64,000 nt of DNA from Harmothoe impar (GCA_947462335.1 OX381705.1:36107570-36171569), one strand, 5' to 3'; counted from the stretch's first letter, positions 25,692 to 37,267 are shown. Notes: generated from the letters alone by a model not told the origin. Translations and numbers: made by a program.

Positions 25692-25985
25692 ATGTAATAT
25701 GGAAACATTTGATATCCCAAATCAATATAACCCATCCGAGCATTATAGCCTGTATAATCTCATCACAGGTGGTTTCCCTTTAAGTACTAAGTTTTAAAAC
25801 TGTCAATAAGACTGTGCAGAAGACTACGCTTCCGGTAATGTCGATTCTGATTAAAATAGTACATCCACATACTGTGTCATGGCAGTCAAGTGTCTGACAA
25901 CAATGTCAGAGAACACTTTTCTATATTTCATATATTAGGATTTCATTAGTACTAAGACATAAATAATCTAGAATACATTCATAAT

Positions 25986-28900
25986 TTATAAGTCTAGTTT
26001 CCTTCTCCTATGGCCCTTGTCTAGTTTGTGTTTTTTGTGCTTGTGTTTGCCTGTACTCGGAGTAGCACCTATCACGTGTTGTTCATAAAGGGCCCCAAAT
26101 CTGCGATTGTCCTCTACTGGTTTCTCTTGAAGAGGAGTCACCACTTTGCTTAGCTTTAACTTTAAGCCTCTAGATGGCGTGACAGTCCAGGTAACAGTGG
26201 GTGTAGCCGGGGTTCCAGCTCCCAGTACTGGTCTTGCTACTTTTGGAGTTACAGATGGCGTTATGTCAACACGTGCCTTTGGCGTTAGTCCTACTGTGGA
26301 TTCCTTTGTCTTAGACTTTTTCAATCTATGTTTATCGGATTTCAATCCAGGACTTTTCTCATTTATCACTGGCTCCTTTGTCCTTGACTTTCTTGATGTA
26401 TGCTTATCTGCTTTCACTTTAGAGTTTGGTACTATTGTGGATTCCCTTCTCTTTGACTCGTTCGACATGTGTCTTTCTAAATTCGCGAGAGGGCTTAGTT
26501 GTGGTATGAGCGTCTTCGCTGTCGATGTTTTTGATTTGTGTCTTTCTGCCTTCACATCAGGATTCTGTCCTATTGCGGGTTCCTTCATCTTGGGTTCTTT
26601 TGCCTTGTGTTTTTCTGGTTTTGAAGCAGGACTTGTGGCTTTTGACTTGTGGCTTTTGTTTTTGTGAGATTTTAATTTCTTCCTTTTGTGTGGCATATCC
26701 TCAGAACATGCAGATGATGATGCGTCTAAGCCTTGGCCTGTCACTGGTTTTATTTCGACTTGAACGTCTTTGGACTTTGATGATTTCTTATGTCTCTTCT
26801 CACTAGAGTGAGATACACGCTCCTTGTCACTTTTCTTTGATTTCTTCTGCACCTTTGACCCTATAACCTTAGAACCTTCGCCTGGGCTCTGATAATGAGC
26901 TTTTGGAGGTATTTTAACAGGAGTCTTTAATTTTACACTATTTGCTGGAGCTAAGTTCTGGTCCTGTGAGGTTTTAATATCTGTCCACCAGAGATTAACT
27001 GGGTTCAGGATCATGCTCGGAGACCACCGGCCATCTGGCTCCTCAATCGCAGACGTACGATCTTCAGCTGTGTTCACATTGGAACTGCTCTGGAAAGCTG
27101 ATGAATCCACGGTGCTTTCCTGAGAGCAACTCATGGGCTGTTGTACTTCACTAGAGGGAACTGCATAGTGTAGTCCAGGAAGAATGTTAGCAGTCTGGAA
27201 GAATTTGTTTTGGTTGATATCACTGGTTTGTATTTCGACTGTACACATATGTTCTATGGGTGGTGGCTGGTCCTGTGTGGCATCCACTGTACACAGCTGT
27301 TCTATGGGTGGTGGCTGGTCCTGTGTGGCATCCACTGTACACAGCTGTTCTATGGGTGGTGGCTGGTCCTGTGTGGCATCCACTGTACACAGCTGTTCTA
27401 TGGGTGGTGGCTGGTCCTGTGTGGCATCCACTGTACACAGCTGTTCTATGGGTGGTGGCTGGTCCTGTGTGGCATCCACTGTACACAGCTGTTCTATGGG
27501 TGGTGGCTGGTCCTGTGTGGCATCCACTGTACACAGCTGTTCTATGGGTGGTGGCTGGTTCTGCGTGGTCAGAGTTGCAGGGGTAGCAGTAGCACTAAGA
27601 GCAGACATCCACTGCTGAGGTAGACCCATGGCACTGGGGGCTTGGACGTCGGGATGAGCTACCTTAGTATCACCATAGACTAAGTTAGAGATGTTCATGG
27701 CCCGATTCATAGACGAGCAAGTGTCATTTGGACTGGGGGAAATATTATCGAGGGTGGCATGCAATATTGCTCTACTCTGACTGTCACATACGACAGACTC
27801 GCCACAGAAAACATTGTCACTGTTGATTAATTCTTTAGCAGCCTTGGCAAGGGTATCACTGCCAAGTGCCTGCTGTTGGATGCCATTGTTGTAATGTAGG
27901 AGCACATCGGGGGCACTCTCATTGTCCTCCTCCTCAGAACCACTAAAACTTTGTTCCTGAAGACGTGCCAAGAGATTTTGCGCAATGGAATTCTCCACAC
28001 GATCACTCGACACATCAGAGAACTCCATTTGTTCATCGTGTAATTCTTGACTAATGTCCAACTGTACAGTTGGTGTTTCCTGACCCCTTGTCGCTGTGGG
28101 TCTTTCAAAGACCTCAAGCGCCGGCATAGAGTCATCTTCCACCAATGTTGTATCTAGCACCATGGGGTGGGCGTCATTACTATTGTCTATCTCTGGACAT
28201 TGGCTACTCTCGGCACTGATTCGTGACAGGATATTACTAAATGATGTCGGGAAACTCTTGGAGTCAGAGACAGAGTCTGGAAGAACAGCATCAGAGTGAT
28301 GGCTGTTTATGGGATGGTGTTCTGCTACTGTCCTTTCTTTCACAGCTGTGAATTGGGGTTGAGATCTACTCGAAGGATCATATGAGGACTCGGGACCCTC
28401 GACACAACCAAATGAAAATTGGGTGATGAGTTTTACAGGAGAGACATCAAAGTATGAGCCGCGGCTGCTTAAGGGCTCCTGCATGGTGGCGTCATTGGTG
28501 TGGGGATCGGGAGGGTTGTACCCAACCTCAGCACACAGTTCTGGCATGGATGGGAACGAGTCAGAGCCGGACCTGGAATCCCCTGACAGTTGGATGTGGT
28601 TTGAGGCCCGTTCAGCATGCCCAGAGACACCGCCTGCAAACTCCAATGGGGCATCATTATTGAGGAATGTCAACTCCTTCAGCACGGCTTGCACAGCGCT
28701 TTCTGACAACACGCGCATGTCAGAATTGGATTTGCCGGGAGTGAAGTCTTTATAAGGGGTTTTCTGGGGTGTCAATGTAGGCATGACAACAGACTGTGGA
28801 CTATCTGCCATACCAGTTGGGTCTGACATGGGATGTGCTACTTTGTAAGGCGTCAAGAGAAGCACCTCATCACATATATTGTCTTTGGCCTCGTCTGCTT

Positions 28901-31315
28901 CAGCTTTAGACAGGCTAGGAACCTGGACCAACTCATCAGGGATGCTCTCAGAGGAAGTTGCCTTCCGTGATCTTTGCGATGACCTTTGACTTACTGATAA
29001 AGCACTCTTCTCGTGGTCACTGGTAATACTTTGTGGATTGTCTTGCAGCCCATCGGATTTGTTTAAGTTTTCAATTTCAAGGACTGCAGCACCTTGCATG
29101 CTGAAGCTACGATTGTCAACATGCTGGACATCACCCATGGTGCTCGGGCTGTCCTCGCTGAGTGTTTGGTGCTGGGAGTCAGTAGTAGGTCCGTTCTGTG
29201 TACCCGCGGTGGGCGTGTGGCACACGTCGTGACTACCACTGATGAACACTGGCTGCCCACTGCACGTATAGGGGGCGGTGCTACCGTGATGGGGCCCGCT
29301 ATTGTGTTCATAGCCAACCGTGGAACAAGATACAGGCGTATCACATCCAACCTCAGCTCCCTCACTTTGACATACATCATTGCTTGATTGTCTTTGTAAG
29401 ACCAATGGATCCATTATTTGTGAGACCACTGGAGTCATCGTTTGAGAGTTCACCGGAGCTATAGTTTGAGCGTTCACCGGGCTCAATTGTTGTGGACTCA
29501 CTGTATCTAGTGTTTGAGAGATCATCAGAGCCACTGACTGGTCTGCTGGACAAGACTCTGCAGTATCCATGGGCACATCTTGGATGAAATCTATTGAAGG
29601 AGCTAGCCTTTCAGGCGTCTTTAGTCCTTTCTCTGATTCAGACAAAACACCGCAATTAAGATCCCTTTTCTCTTCGGATAGACAATCCGTAAGATCTTGC
29701 GCCAGTTCTTCATTGCTTTCCGGCTCTGTTGAGATACTCAACTTAGATAAATGACTTTGTAGTTGTGATAAAGAGGGAAGCTCGGAAATTATAAAATCTA
29801 AAGAGTTAAAATTATCTGTACCCAGTGCAAACTTCTGGTGAGCATCACTCATTGCATGTTCTTTGAGATTTCTGTATGTGGTGTCACAAACCTCACAAAA
29901 ACCAGTCTTAGGGACCTGCTTCACAGCTGGCCTTTTGGTGGAGGGTGTGCCCTCAGCCTGTAGTTGAACACTAGGTGTTTCCTTGACCACTGGTACAGGT
30001 TTACTAATGTTCACATCACCCTTCACTGTGCTGCTGTGATTGTCCTCAGCCTTAGTAGCCTGGGGCTTTCGTCTCAGGTTGAACGGCGACTGATTGTGAC
30101 ATATTGCAGGATCGTTGACGTCAATCACAGGGAAGCTTGCAAAGTTTTTTGAGGAAGGTCTGAACTGGCAAGACATATCCTCAACTTTAATGAATGCGCC
30201 TTCCAGTTTACGTACCCGAACTGCGCCTTTCGAAGATCCATGTTTGGAGTCAGAGAGCCTCCTATTGGGATCACATTTTGCCTTTTCTCGCTCAATGATA
30301 TGAAGGACTTTCGGAAGTAATGTGACACGTATTCCCCACTGCTTGGCAAGACTGACTGGGTCAGTGGCTGCAGCGTTTGTTTTCTGCTGCTGCTGTTGTC
30401 TGGACACTGACCGGTTCAGGAGAGCCTGCGCTCGTGAAAAGGCAGCGGGTACTGCTTTAGGAGTCTTCAACGAGCCTCCTTTACTCCCAGTTGCAACAGG
30501 AGAAGAGAAGCTCCCTGCAGCACCACCATTAGGTTGAGCTGCAGCATCGGTGCGATCTGTGATAACATGTGTTACATCCCGGGAGAGAAATCCTTCAACT
30601 CTTGCACCCAAGGCTTTAAGATCAGTCTCGAGGTTGGTTCGCTGGCGAGAGCCATTTGCGGTCCTCAGATCCAAGTAAATGGCTTCACCTGCAAATTAGC
30701 ATTGAAAGGTATCTTAGTAGTAATCATGTTCAAAAGGTAACTAAGTTTGTACATGTAGTTTTCATATTTCAACGATAAGACGGTGTATGTTTTAATCGTA
30801 ACTTTTCTTATTCAAGAATAACAATTAATATACACCCGTATTGTAGTGGAAACGAACATCTAGAGTTGCCGGTATAGGGGAGAATGAGAGTATGGACCGT
30901 ATTTTCATTCAGATTGCCTCTTCAATTCAATTTACCATTACTGCTACCGAACAGCAAAATGTTTAATATGTTTACTGGTGAGTAATGAGAGGGATAACCA
31001 CATAATTGACTTTTTGTGACATAAGATATCAATCTCATTGTAAGTTATCAATCTTCAACTCATTTTTCAGCCGATATGTAATGAAATCACTTACCTTGGA
31101 ATATTCTTTGGGTGAACATGAGTCTGCGTTTGCAGCTTGACAAAGTAGAGTTGCTTCTAGACGGTGATTGTGTTACACCAATGTCAGACGAGTAGGGAGT
31201 CCCAGAACCACTCAGGGGGCCACACACAGACGCCACCATGCTTGGAGTTGCTGTCCACACCGAAACTGCATTTGGGCTCTCTTCCAGCACTGGTACATTG
31301 AGCAGAATGTGAGCC
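25986..31315 (-). CDS. DBF4: DBF4-type regulatory subunit of CDC7 kinase
   Basis: DBF4 binds and activates CDC7, which phosphorylates MCM to fire replication origins in the nucleus. Two exons are firm: 31315-31095 (donor CAAG|GTAAGT) and 30688-25986 (acceptor TTTGCAG). They join in phase to give GEAIYLDLR at the start of the N-terminal BRCT-like motif N. Counting from the Leu codon at 30672-30674, motif N covers about 1-40, a Gln run is at 93-97, motif M is at 158-199 (IKVEDM...FR, the CDC7-binding part), and the motif C zinc finger is C260-x2-C263-x9-H273-x5-H279. The remaining roughly 1,270 residues are Ser/Pro/Gln-rich and probably disordered, with a 16-residue tandem array and a Lys-rich repeat tail. 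The protein is more than twice the human length. No ATG precedes motif N in the 31315-31095 exon, so translation starts further upstream; a candidate lies at 32976. Confidence 0.93.
26255..26680 (-). repeat. Degenerate Lys-rich repeats in the DBF4 C-terminus
   Basis: Within the DBF4 frame about five diverged copies of a roughly 25-35-residue unit can be lined up on K-x-(E/D)-(K/R)-H-(K/R/T) followed by K-x-K-E and T/A-I/V-x-x-x-P (for example EKHKAKEPKMKEPAIG, DKHTSRKSRTKEPVI, DKHRLKKSKTKESTVG). They form a strongly basic tail. This is an older, protein-level repetition, unlike the nearly identical nucleotide repeats further upstream in the same exon. Confidence 0.6.
27250..27575 (-). repeat. 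48-bp coding minisatellite in DBF4 (seven copies)
   Basis: Units start at 27250, 27298, 27346, 27394, 27442, 27490 and 27538, spaced exactly 48 bp. The inner units are identical at the base level, and the outer ones diverge (QNQPPPIEQLC at the N-terminal end, QPPPIEHMC at the C-terminal end). Each encodes the 16 residues DATQDQPPPIEQLCTV. The near identity, including silent positions, shows recent expansion or homogenisation. The array also keeps other frames open, giving spurious frames on the opposite strand. Confidence 0.97.
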
Positions 31316-32047
31316 CTTTAAAACAAAACAAAATACATGTAGTGAGGGTGAGCCGATTATTTCGAGATTTTTTGCATTTCCTTTTTAAATTTTGTAGTGG
31401 TTGTTGCTTGATGACTGATGAGAAAGGGCGTGCATGGTCATACTTACATGATAGGGTTGACTGAATATCAGTGATAATCAGTCCCAGTACGCCAGTACTG
31501 GGACTGAGATCGTATGCTTGTATGATTACTTCCTTACCTTTCAGAGTACCTCCTATTTGTTAGTCAATAGATCACCTATTTCCCTGTCTATTTCATATAA
31601 ATACAATGACAAATATATAATATGATGTGCTGTTTGACATAGATTAAAACAATATTTCCCAGTCTCACGTGTCTTAACCCCCAACTCCTGCCGGCGTCAT
31701 TTTTACTGCCGCCGGTGTCAAATCCCTTCAGAATCACCGCCGGTGTGCCATTAGCTACACATAGACGTTTGCATTTTGAAAATCCATCAATTAAAACAGA
31801 AGATAGATTTTAAATTCTCATTTGAGCACTTTATCTGGTGTAAAAAGTCTAAATTTATGCCTTCGGTATGTCGCTCGCCAGTTTTTACGGTGTGATTTTT
31901 GAGTCTGCGGAGAACCCTGAAGAGGGGGTCGGCTTATAAGGGAGGTTTTTTATCAAGTAAATTATAGTTTAACCATGTTTCAATGGGTCCAAATTCGGCT
32001 TATAACATTATCACTCACCAGCGAGTATCATGAGACGTTTACACTAA

Positions 32048-32259
32048 AGGCCCGGTCAGACTAGTCGCAGAAATGGGAAAGTCACGATCCGATTTTGTCC
32101 ATGCAAAATCGGGACCAAAAATCGTGCAGTCTGGCATAGGACTACGACTAGAAAATCGCCCAAAATCGCACGATTTTCAAAATCGTAGGAGTTTGGCATG
32201 CACGACTCTGGCAGTCGTAGCAAAATCGGATCGCAATTTTGACTAGTCTGACCGGGCCT
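32048..32259. mobile_element. 212-bp Harbinger-like MITE with TAA target duplication
   Basis: The ends are AGGCCCGGTCAGACTAGTC and its reverse complement, 19 bp perfect. TAA lies on both sides, the 3-bp duplication typical of PIF/Harbinger elements. Inside, words such as AAAATCG and its complement alternate, making the whole element nearly palindromic. It lies in the DBF4 5' region and encodes nothing. Confidence 0.8.
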
Positions 32260-32394
32260 TAAAACACCTTACGAATGGATGTATTTGTTGCAAGGTAGTA
32301 AATTGTATGTAAAAAAGTGCCCATGATTAAATGCATACAAATATTATAATTAGTAGCCTAGACACCAACATCGTTTTTGTAATAAAGTTGAAAA

Positions 32395-32551
32395 TGATCC
32401 AGGGTGAGGGGGGGGGGCTTTTTTTTCAACCTATTCCGAGGGGGGGGGGCTTTTTTTCAACCTATTCCGAGGAGGGGGGGGGGCAATTATTTTTGACGTA
32501 TTCGATTTGCCAAACGCCCCCCCCCCCCCCCTCCCCCCACCCCCTGCCATA
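32395..32551. repeat. G-run/TTTTTTTCAACCTATTCCGAG tandem and C-run
   Basis: About two copies of a unit made of a G-run plus CTTTTTTTCAACCTATTCC (about 36 bp) are followed by a third degenerate unit and a long C-run. The G-runs and the terminal C-run are complementary, so the segment can fold back. It is probably a relic of an inverted-repeat element of the G-run-rich type seen at 46-47.6 kb. Confidence 0.6.
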
Positions 32552-32710
32552 AATAAATTATGAATCCTCCCTTATCTGCAGTGTCAGTAGTTCTATTCAG
32601 TATTTGATGAAAACTTATAATATAACACAGCTGCATGTACTTGAAGTCGTGTTTGCTTCTTCACTTCATACCCAGGGGTTAGGCCCAGGGCCAGGCTAAA
32701 TAATTCATAC

Positions 32711-32976
32711 CTTTGATAATTCGTTGTCTGATGAGTGATGTGAGGATTGCTCTTGAAGTTGAACGGCTGACACTCTCTCTGTGAAAGGCGGCTCCCTCGC
32801 TGCAAAGCTCGCAGCCCAACTGCCAGGTAATATAAACACTTGGCAAACTAATGAATTTCACCAAATCCAGACTTTGCCTCCAGTTGGACTGTTTCCAGGA
32901 CACTTGTTTGGTCATTTGATGTCCGTTCAAAAATGTTTAGTTTATATGCAGGTGGTTTAGAACCAATATTTTGCAT
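32711..32976 (-). CDS. DBF4: Candidate 5' exons of DBF4
   Basis: A chain with matching phases can be drawn: ATG at 32976, donor after 32862 (phase 1), acceptor before 32819, donor CAAAG|GTATG after 32711 (phase 2), then the well-supported exon 31315-31095. The N-terminal residues (MQNIGSKPPAYK...) are basic/polar, as in other DBF4 proteins, but not alignable. The first intron would be only 42 bp, at the low limit, so either that intron is wrong or the 5' end differs. The phase agreement is what supports it. Confidence 0.35.
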
Positions 32977-33411
32977 CGGCGAACTGGCTTCTGGCAGAAA
33001 ACTTTTCAACGTTCGACCGGAAGATGGTGTGAAGAACGGGGTCACGGGGTCAAGTTATGGTTGACCGATTTTCAGCTCCTTGCAACATTATGAGCATATT
33101 AGCGGTATAATGGCAAACCCAACGCCATCAATCGTCGTAGAGCTTACTGCCTGTTATCCTGCAATTTGTTATGACATATATTCCACATAAAGTTGACATT
33201 TTACATAATTTCTTAGGAAGGGCTAAGTGTGTGAGGTTAAATATAGAGGGCGTCTTCCTGTCGCTGCTGCACTCTAGCGTTCAGAATGAGAAACGGTTTC
33301 CCGCCATAGCAAACAAACTGCACTCCAGGGCAGCCCGCTCATCTAACCCACGATGGAGGGCTAAGACAAGTGAGTATATTGAATACCCTGACATAACCGA
33401 AGGTTTCGTCA

Positions 33412-33512
33412 GATAGCCTTCACCTGTACAGGATTATGCCACATAAGCACCGCCCCCCGGTCATCTTGGCCCTGTTATATGGCATAATCCTGTACAGGTA
33501 AGTGTAGGCTAT
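33412..33512. mobile_element. Palindromic repeat, second copy of the 9.8-10.2 kb family
   Basis: AGATAGCCTTCACCTGTACAGG...ATGCCACATAA faces TATATGGCATAATCCTGTACAGGT...GTGTAGGCTAT, an inverted pair enclosing a short GC-rich centre (GCACCGCCCCC). The same ends occur at 9842-10212, and the words following it (33541-33625, AATGGCCATGTCGCC with TCGATTTTAAGA) match the core of that copy. Confidence 0.6.
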
Positions 33513-33951
33513 GATGGGGGTCTGGATTGGGGAGGTGGGGGGTCCCAATTTCCCATGTCGATTTTAAGAAATGGCCATGTCGCCCTGTCGATTTTAAGAA
33601 ATGGCCATGTCACCTTGTCGATTTTTACTTACTGGTATTGGACTCAAGCTTATAAATTAACAAAATTACCAACTATCGAAGAAATATCTTACACTTCTTC
33701 TTAGAAATTATATAAACACAGAGCTTTAAATAATCCAGAGAAAAAAAGAGATGTATCTTTAATAACTTTGGCCCGATTTCATCCAAGCTTTCAGATATTC
33801 TAAGAGCCTAGAGCTTCTAAGTAAATCTCATTTTTAGGACCATTCTCAAAAGCCGGCCTTAAATTACGTCACGCTGAAGGGGGTGGTGGTGGGGTCTTGA
33901 CCAGAGTGTGACATACAATGAGAGGGTATGGGGAAAAGAGTGACATTCTGG

Positions 33952-34477
33952 CCCGGGGGGTCGACTCAGGTCCAACCATACCGGGATAGTGTGGCCATGA
34001 TTTGGAGGGAAATGGGTCCTTTTTCAGCCCCTAGGGAGGGAAGTGGCGTACGCCTATATGGGTATGTTTTTTCAGGGGTATTTAAGCTACACTAAGGCTA
34101 TTAAGGAGGGGTAGTTATTCCCTCAGTGTGTGAAGTTTCTCTTGAGTTTACACACCATTTTTGGATTAATTGGTAAGTTTGCCCTTTTTGATTGGCTTTT
34201 CTGATTAATAGAAAGTGCCAATTGGTAATTTTGCCATTGTTATGTCTGGAACTTAGAGGGTGGTGGTGGGGGGCAGTTGTAGCCTACCCTCAAAGAGTCC
34301 TTTGGGGTGACATGAATACTATCCTTGTTATGTCATACGCCAATGTGGGTATCTTTTCTGCAGAGATCATACCAATATGGGCTATTTTTCCAGAAATCAG
34401 CCTACGCCAATATGGGTCATATATTCAGACCCATAACCACACATCCCGGTAAAAATAATTCAAGTTGACCCCCCGGG
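33952..34477. mobile_element. 526-bp element with perfect 8-bp target duplication
   Basis: The ends are CCCGGGGGGTCGACT and AAGTTGACCCCCCGGG (inverted, one mismatch). CATTCTGG is present immediately outside both ends, a perfect 8-bp duplication typical of hAT-type insertions. The interior carries several ACGCC(A/T)ATATGGGT words and no transposase. Confidence 0.85.
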
Positions 34478-34532
34478 CATTCTGGCAAGCCAAGCCACAA
34501 GGGAGTGGGTGGGTGTTGAAAATGGTCCATAT

Positions 34533-34808
34533 TTACATGGCCCTCACCGCCGCCCTGTACAATTCCTTGATATTTGTGTGTAATTCAGGGACCCCTAACT
34601 GGGCTGGTTGATCTATTTCACAGCTTTTCTGGTTCAAAGCATGATACAGGGGTGTGTTGTGAACAGCTTCGAATGACAGCTTCAGCAACACTACTCTAAT
34701 CAAGGTAGCTATATACGGTGTCCTACCTGCAGAACCAACCCGCATTGCCTTGTAAAGGTTTTTGTGGTCTACATACCATAGATACCGCCCCCCCCCCCTC
34801 CCCCCCAC
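34533..34808 (-). pseudogene. Possible decayed ankyrin-repeat fragment
   Basis: The minus-strand frame contains NTPLYHALNQ followed by C-E-I-x6-Q-L-G, close to the ankyrin pattern TPL-x-x-A...E-I-V-x-x-L-L-x-x-G, and an upstream AGRTPYIATL that resembles a second, broken repeat. There is no start, splice context or extended match, so this is at best a remnant and may be chance. Confidence 0.2.
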
Positions 34809-35892
34809 CTTTCCCTTGAGGTTTCAATTCACGCACTAACTCGGGCCCTCGCACCTGTCTACCAGGTTCCCACGTTTTCTCCCTCTTTGTAAGGTCTACT
34901 TGAAACGTTTTTTTTCTCTCTTATTACACATTGCTGAAAAAATACCTCTGTAATGTGTTGTAAAGCACCCATATAATTGCCAAAATACAACTACAGTAGA
35001 GAGTAGATAACTGCAGAGGATGTTCTATGCCTCATCAAAGTAAAGTCTATAAAGACAGACGACAGACACATAAACATTGCTGTGATTCACTGGCCGCGAT
35101 TGGTTGTGGATTTGATAGTTTTACTACCATACTGTAGTTCAGATTACTGTCAACATTTTCTGAGATATTTTCATATACTATCATCACCACAAAACACCGT
35201 TAATTAATTCCTGTAAGCTTTATTATAAACATTTTAACTGGTGGTATTCTCGAGTGACCACAAAACTCCCAATAACCTATAATATAGTGTAGCGTCACAA
35301 AATGGACTGGGCGTTGCGATTTCCAAATACGTTAAATACACGCTATGCTGTACCCATATAATAATTTATATGGTTTCAGTGGTAAGGTCATTGGTACATG
35401 AATAGTTCCTTGCTATCAAATCCCATGTCTACTATGAGTTGACATTTAATGTATCACCAATATACAAGCAGTACGATTTGGCCGTTTAGAATAAAAAGTC
35501 CTATCATGTTTATTTAATATATAACACCCCAGTTTAGACCAAAGATAAATAATATATTGCATACAATTATTGCATACAATGAAGTATTAGACATCACCCA
35601 CATATCTGAGACATAAAATACAGTCCAAGATAAAACATGCTATGTACAGTAGCACCTCGTTCTTGAGTTGACACTAATCATTGATATTAAATTAGGGATT
35701 TCAACAATAGGTGACGAGGACAAGAAAAGAAAAGAAGACATAAAATAGGTATTATCATACATCCACTCGTTATGTATTCTCAATATATAACGAGAGCTTT
35801 TCAAAATGTATACTCTTTTTAAATAATGGAATAGCTTCTTTTATACATTTTATGTAATCTTGGTAGTCCCCCATTCCGATGTTTACAGAATT

Positions 35893-36137
35893 TTAGCCCT
35901 TTCAGGGCGGCATAGTGCATCAATATGATATGGTCATTTGTCATAATGCACGAATATAGCCCTAGCGAGTCTAGGCCTTCTCATCTGCATCAGGACTGAA
36001 TTCATGCATCATACGGACCCATTCGGATGTACATTAAGTTAAACCCATTCGGATGTGTATTAAACTCGGCATAATTCATGAATTGAGTGTATTTACCAGG
36101 GCTGTATGCATGATGGTAGAAGCCCTTATAGGGTTAA
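35893..36137. mobile_element. 245-bp inverted-repeat element (AGCCCTTTCAGGGC ends)
   Basis: TTTTAGCCCTTTCAGGGCGGCA on the left faces GCCCTTATAGGGTTAA on the right, and GCATGATG-type words lie inside each end. Within it CCATTCGGATGT is tandemly repeated (around 36010-36055). Similar words (AACCCTTTAGGGC, GCATGATGC) recur at 57026-57217, so this is a family. Non-coding. Confidence 0.5.
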
Positions 36138-36427
36138 GGAATCATTAGCATCCCCCGGCAGACGTTACACTGCTATTCTACAATTAGCACTGTCAAAGTT
36201 CTATATATGGCCATGAGATGTTCCCATCGGTGAGAATCACGATACAAGTGACTGGTTTGGTTCTAGCGTTTTTAAACCAGCCTAATCAAAAGTACGAAGT
36301 AACCAGTTGTGTCCTCGGGGGGATGTTACTTGTCATAGGCGAAATAAGTAAGAAGGTGGTGAGATACTGAATACTTGAAATGGTAAACATAACGACCAGT
36401 GACATTAAGGTGGGTACATTTGTAGAA

Positions 36428-36484
36428 GGTATAGTCAGAAAGACAGGACCGGGTCCAACCCGGTCCTGTCTTTCTGGTATAGTC
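36428..36484. mobile_element. 39-bp perfect hairpin flanked by 9-bp direct repeats
   Basis: AGAAAGACAGGACCGGGT, a 3-base loop (CCA), then the exact reverse complement (36437-36475). GGTATAGTC occurs immediately on both sides (36428-36436 and 36476-36484). The arrangement is that of a miniature foldback insertion with a 9-bp target-site duplication. Confidence 0.85.
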
Positions 36485-37267
36485 TACTCATGACTCGCTA
36501 CTGCTTCAGGATGTAGACACGATGTAACACTGGACCACTGAGGGTGCATAGGAAGTTACCAACTCCATAGTTATAAAATAGTGATAGTAATCCTTCAAAA
36601 TATAAAATATAACAAAATAGTCTGCATCCATCAGCAACTTTCATCTCTGTCCTTCTGCGTCAAGGCAGACCATAGAGACCAGGCATCCTTACTCTTTTAA
36701 GTTAGCTTAGATTCGATCATTACAAGTTTATTAACTCAGCAACCTCCAGCGAGTTTGCCACTATTGTATTTTTTCCATCGTGTTTCTAACATTGTATCTT
36801 TTTTTCGGCAAGGCTTGTCCATTTTGACATACATGTAAACTGCATGGTGTTGACTAGACAAAGTATATTCACAGAGGGCATACTGAATTATACCAAGTAA
36901 ATGAACATCTATACACGTTTTCCTATGTTTCATGTTAAGAAAACAAACTACCGGGTAGATAACTGAGACTCAAATCACACTTCATTCTCCCTTAATCTAT
37001 GGTGAAAGCATTGTATGACAATATTGTGTAGCCATGTGAATGTAATATGTAAACTTGCAACATTAATAATATGAATATATTATTATATTTTCTCGATGAA
37101 ACGAACCCAGTGAAATAGCATCCCTCTGATGGAACTCATATAGTATGGGCAGGTAGATGAACTAATTAGCGTTATAATGTCCTTGCAGAGGACACTGATT
37201 GTACACACAACACTAGAAGCAAGACGACCTGCAGTCAAAACCAAAACACAGTGGTCATACCACCTTT

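Larger units (their letters stand above)
16455..25985. other. Gene-free interval between the hillarin-like gene and DBF4
   Basis: The genes on either side converge here. The first kilobase is the likely 3' untranslated region of the hillarin-like gene, with candidate poly(A) signals at 17388-17409. From 19.4 kb onward the interval is mostly repeats: a 13-bp minisatellite with an inserted element, then inverted-repeat elements at about 21.3-22.0, 22.4-23.0, 23.1-23.9 and 24.9-25.3 kb, and a TA microsatellite at 25.66 kb. Open frames here are short and unrecognised. Confidence 0.6.

Noticed and set aside
27184..27623. Three plus-strand and one extra minus-strand frame over the DBF4 repeats
   Set aside because: The 48-bp unit is stop-free in several frames; only the minus-strand frame continuing through DBF4 is real.
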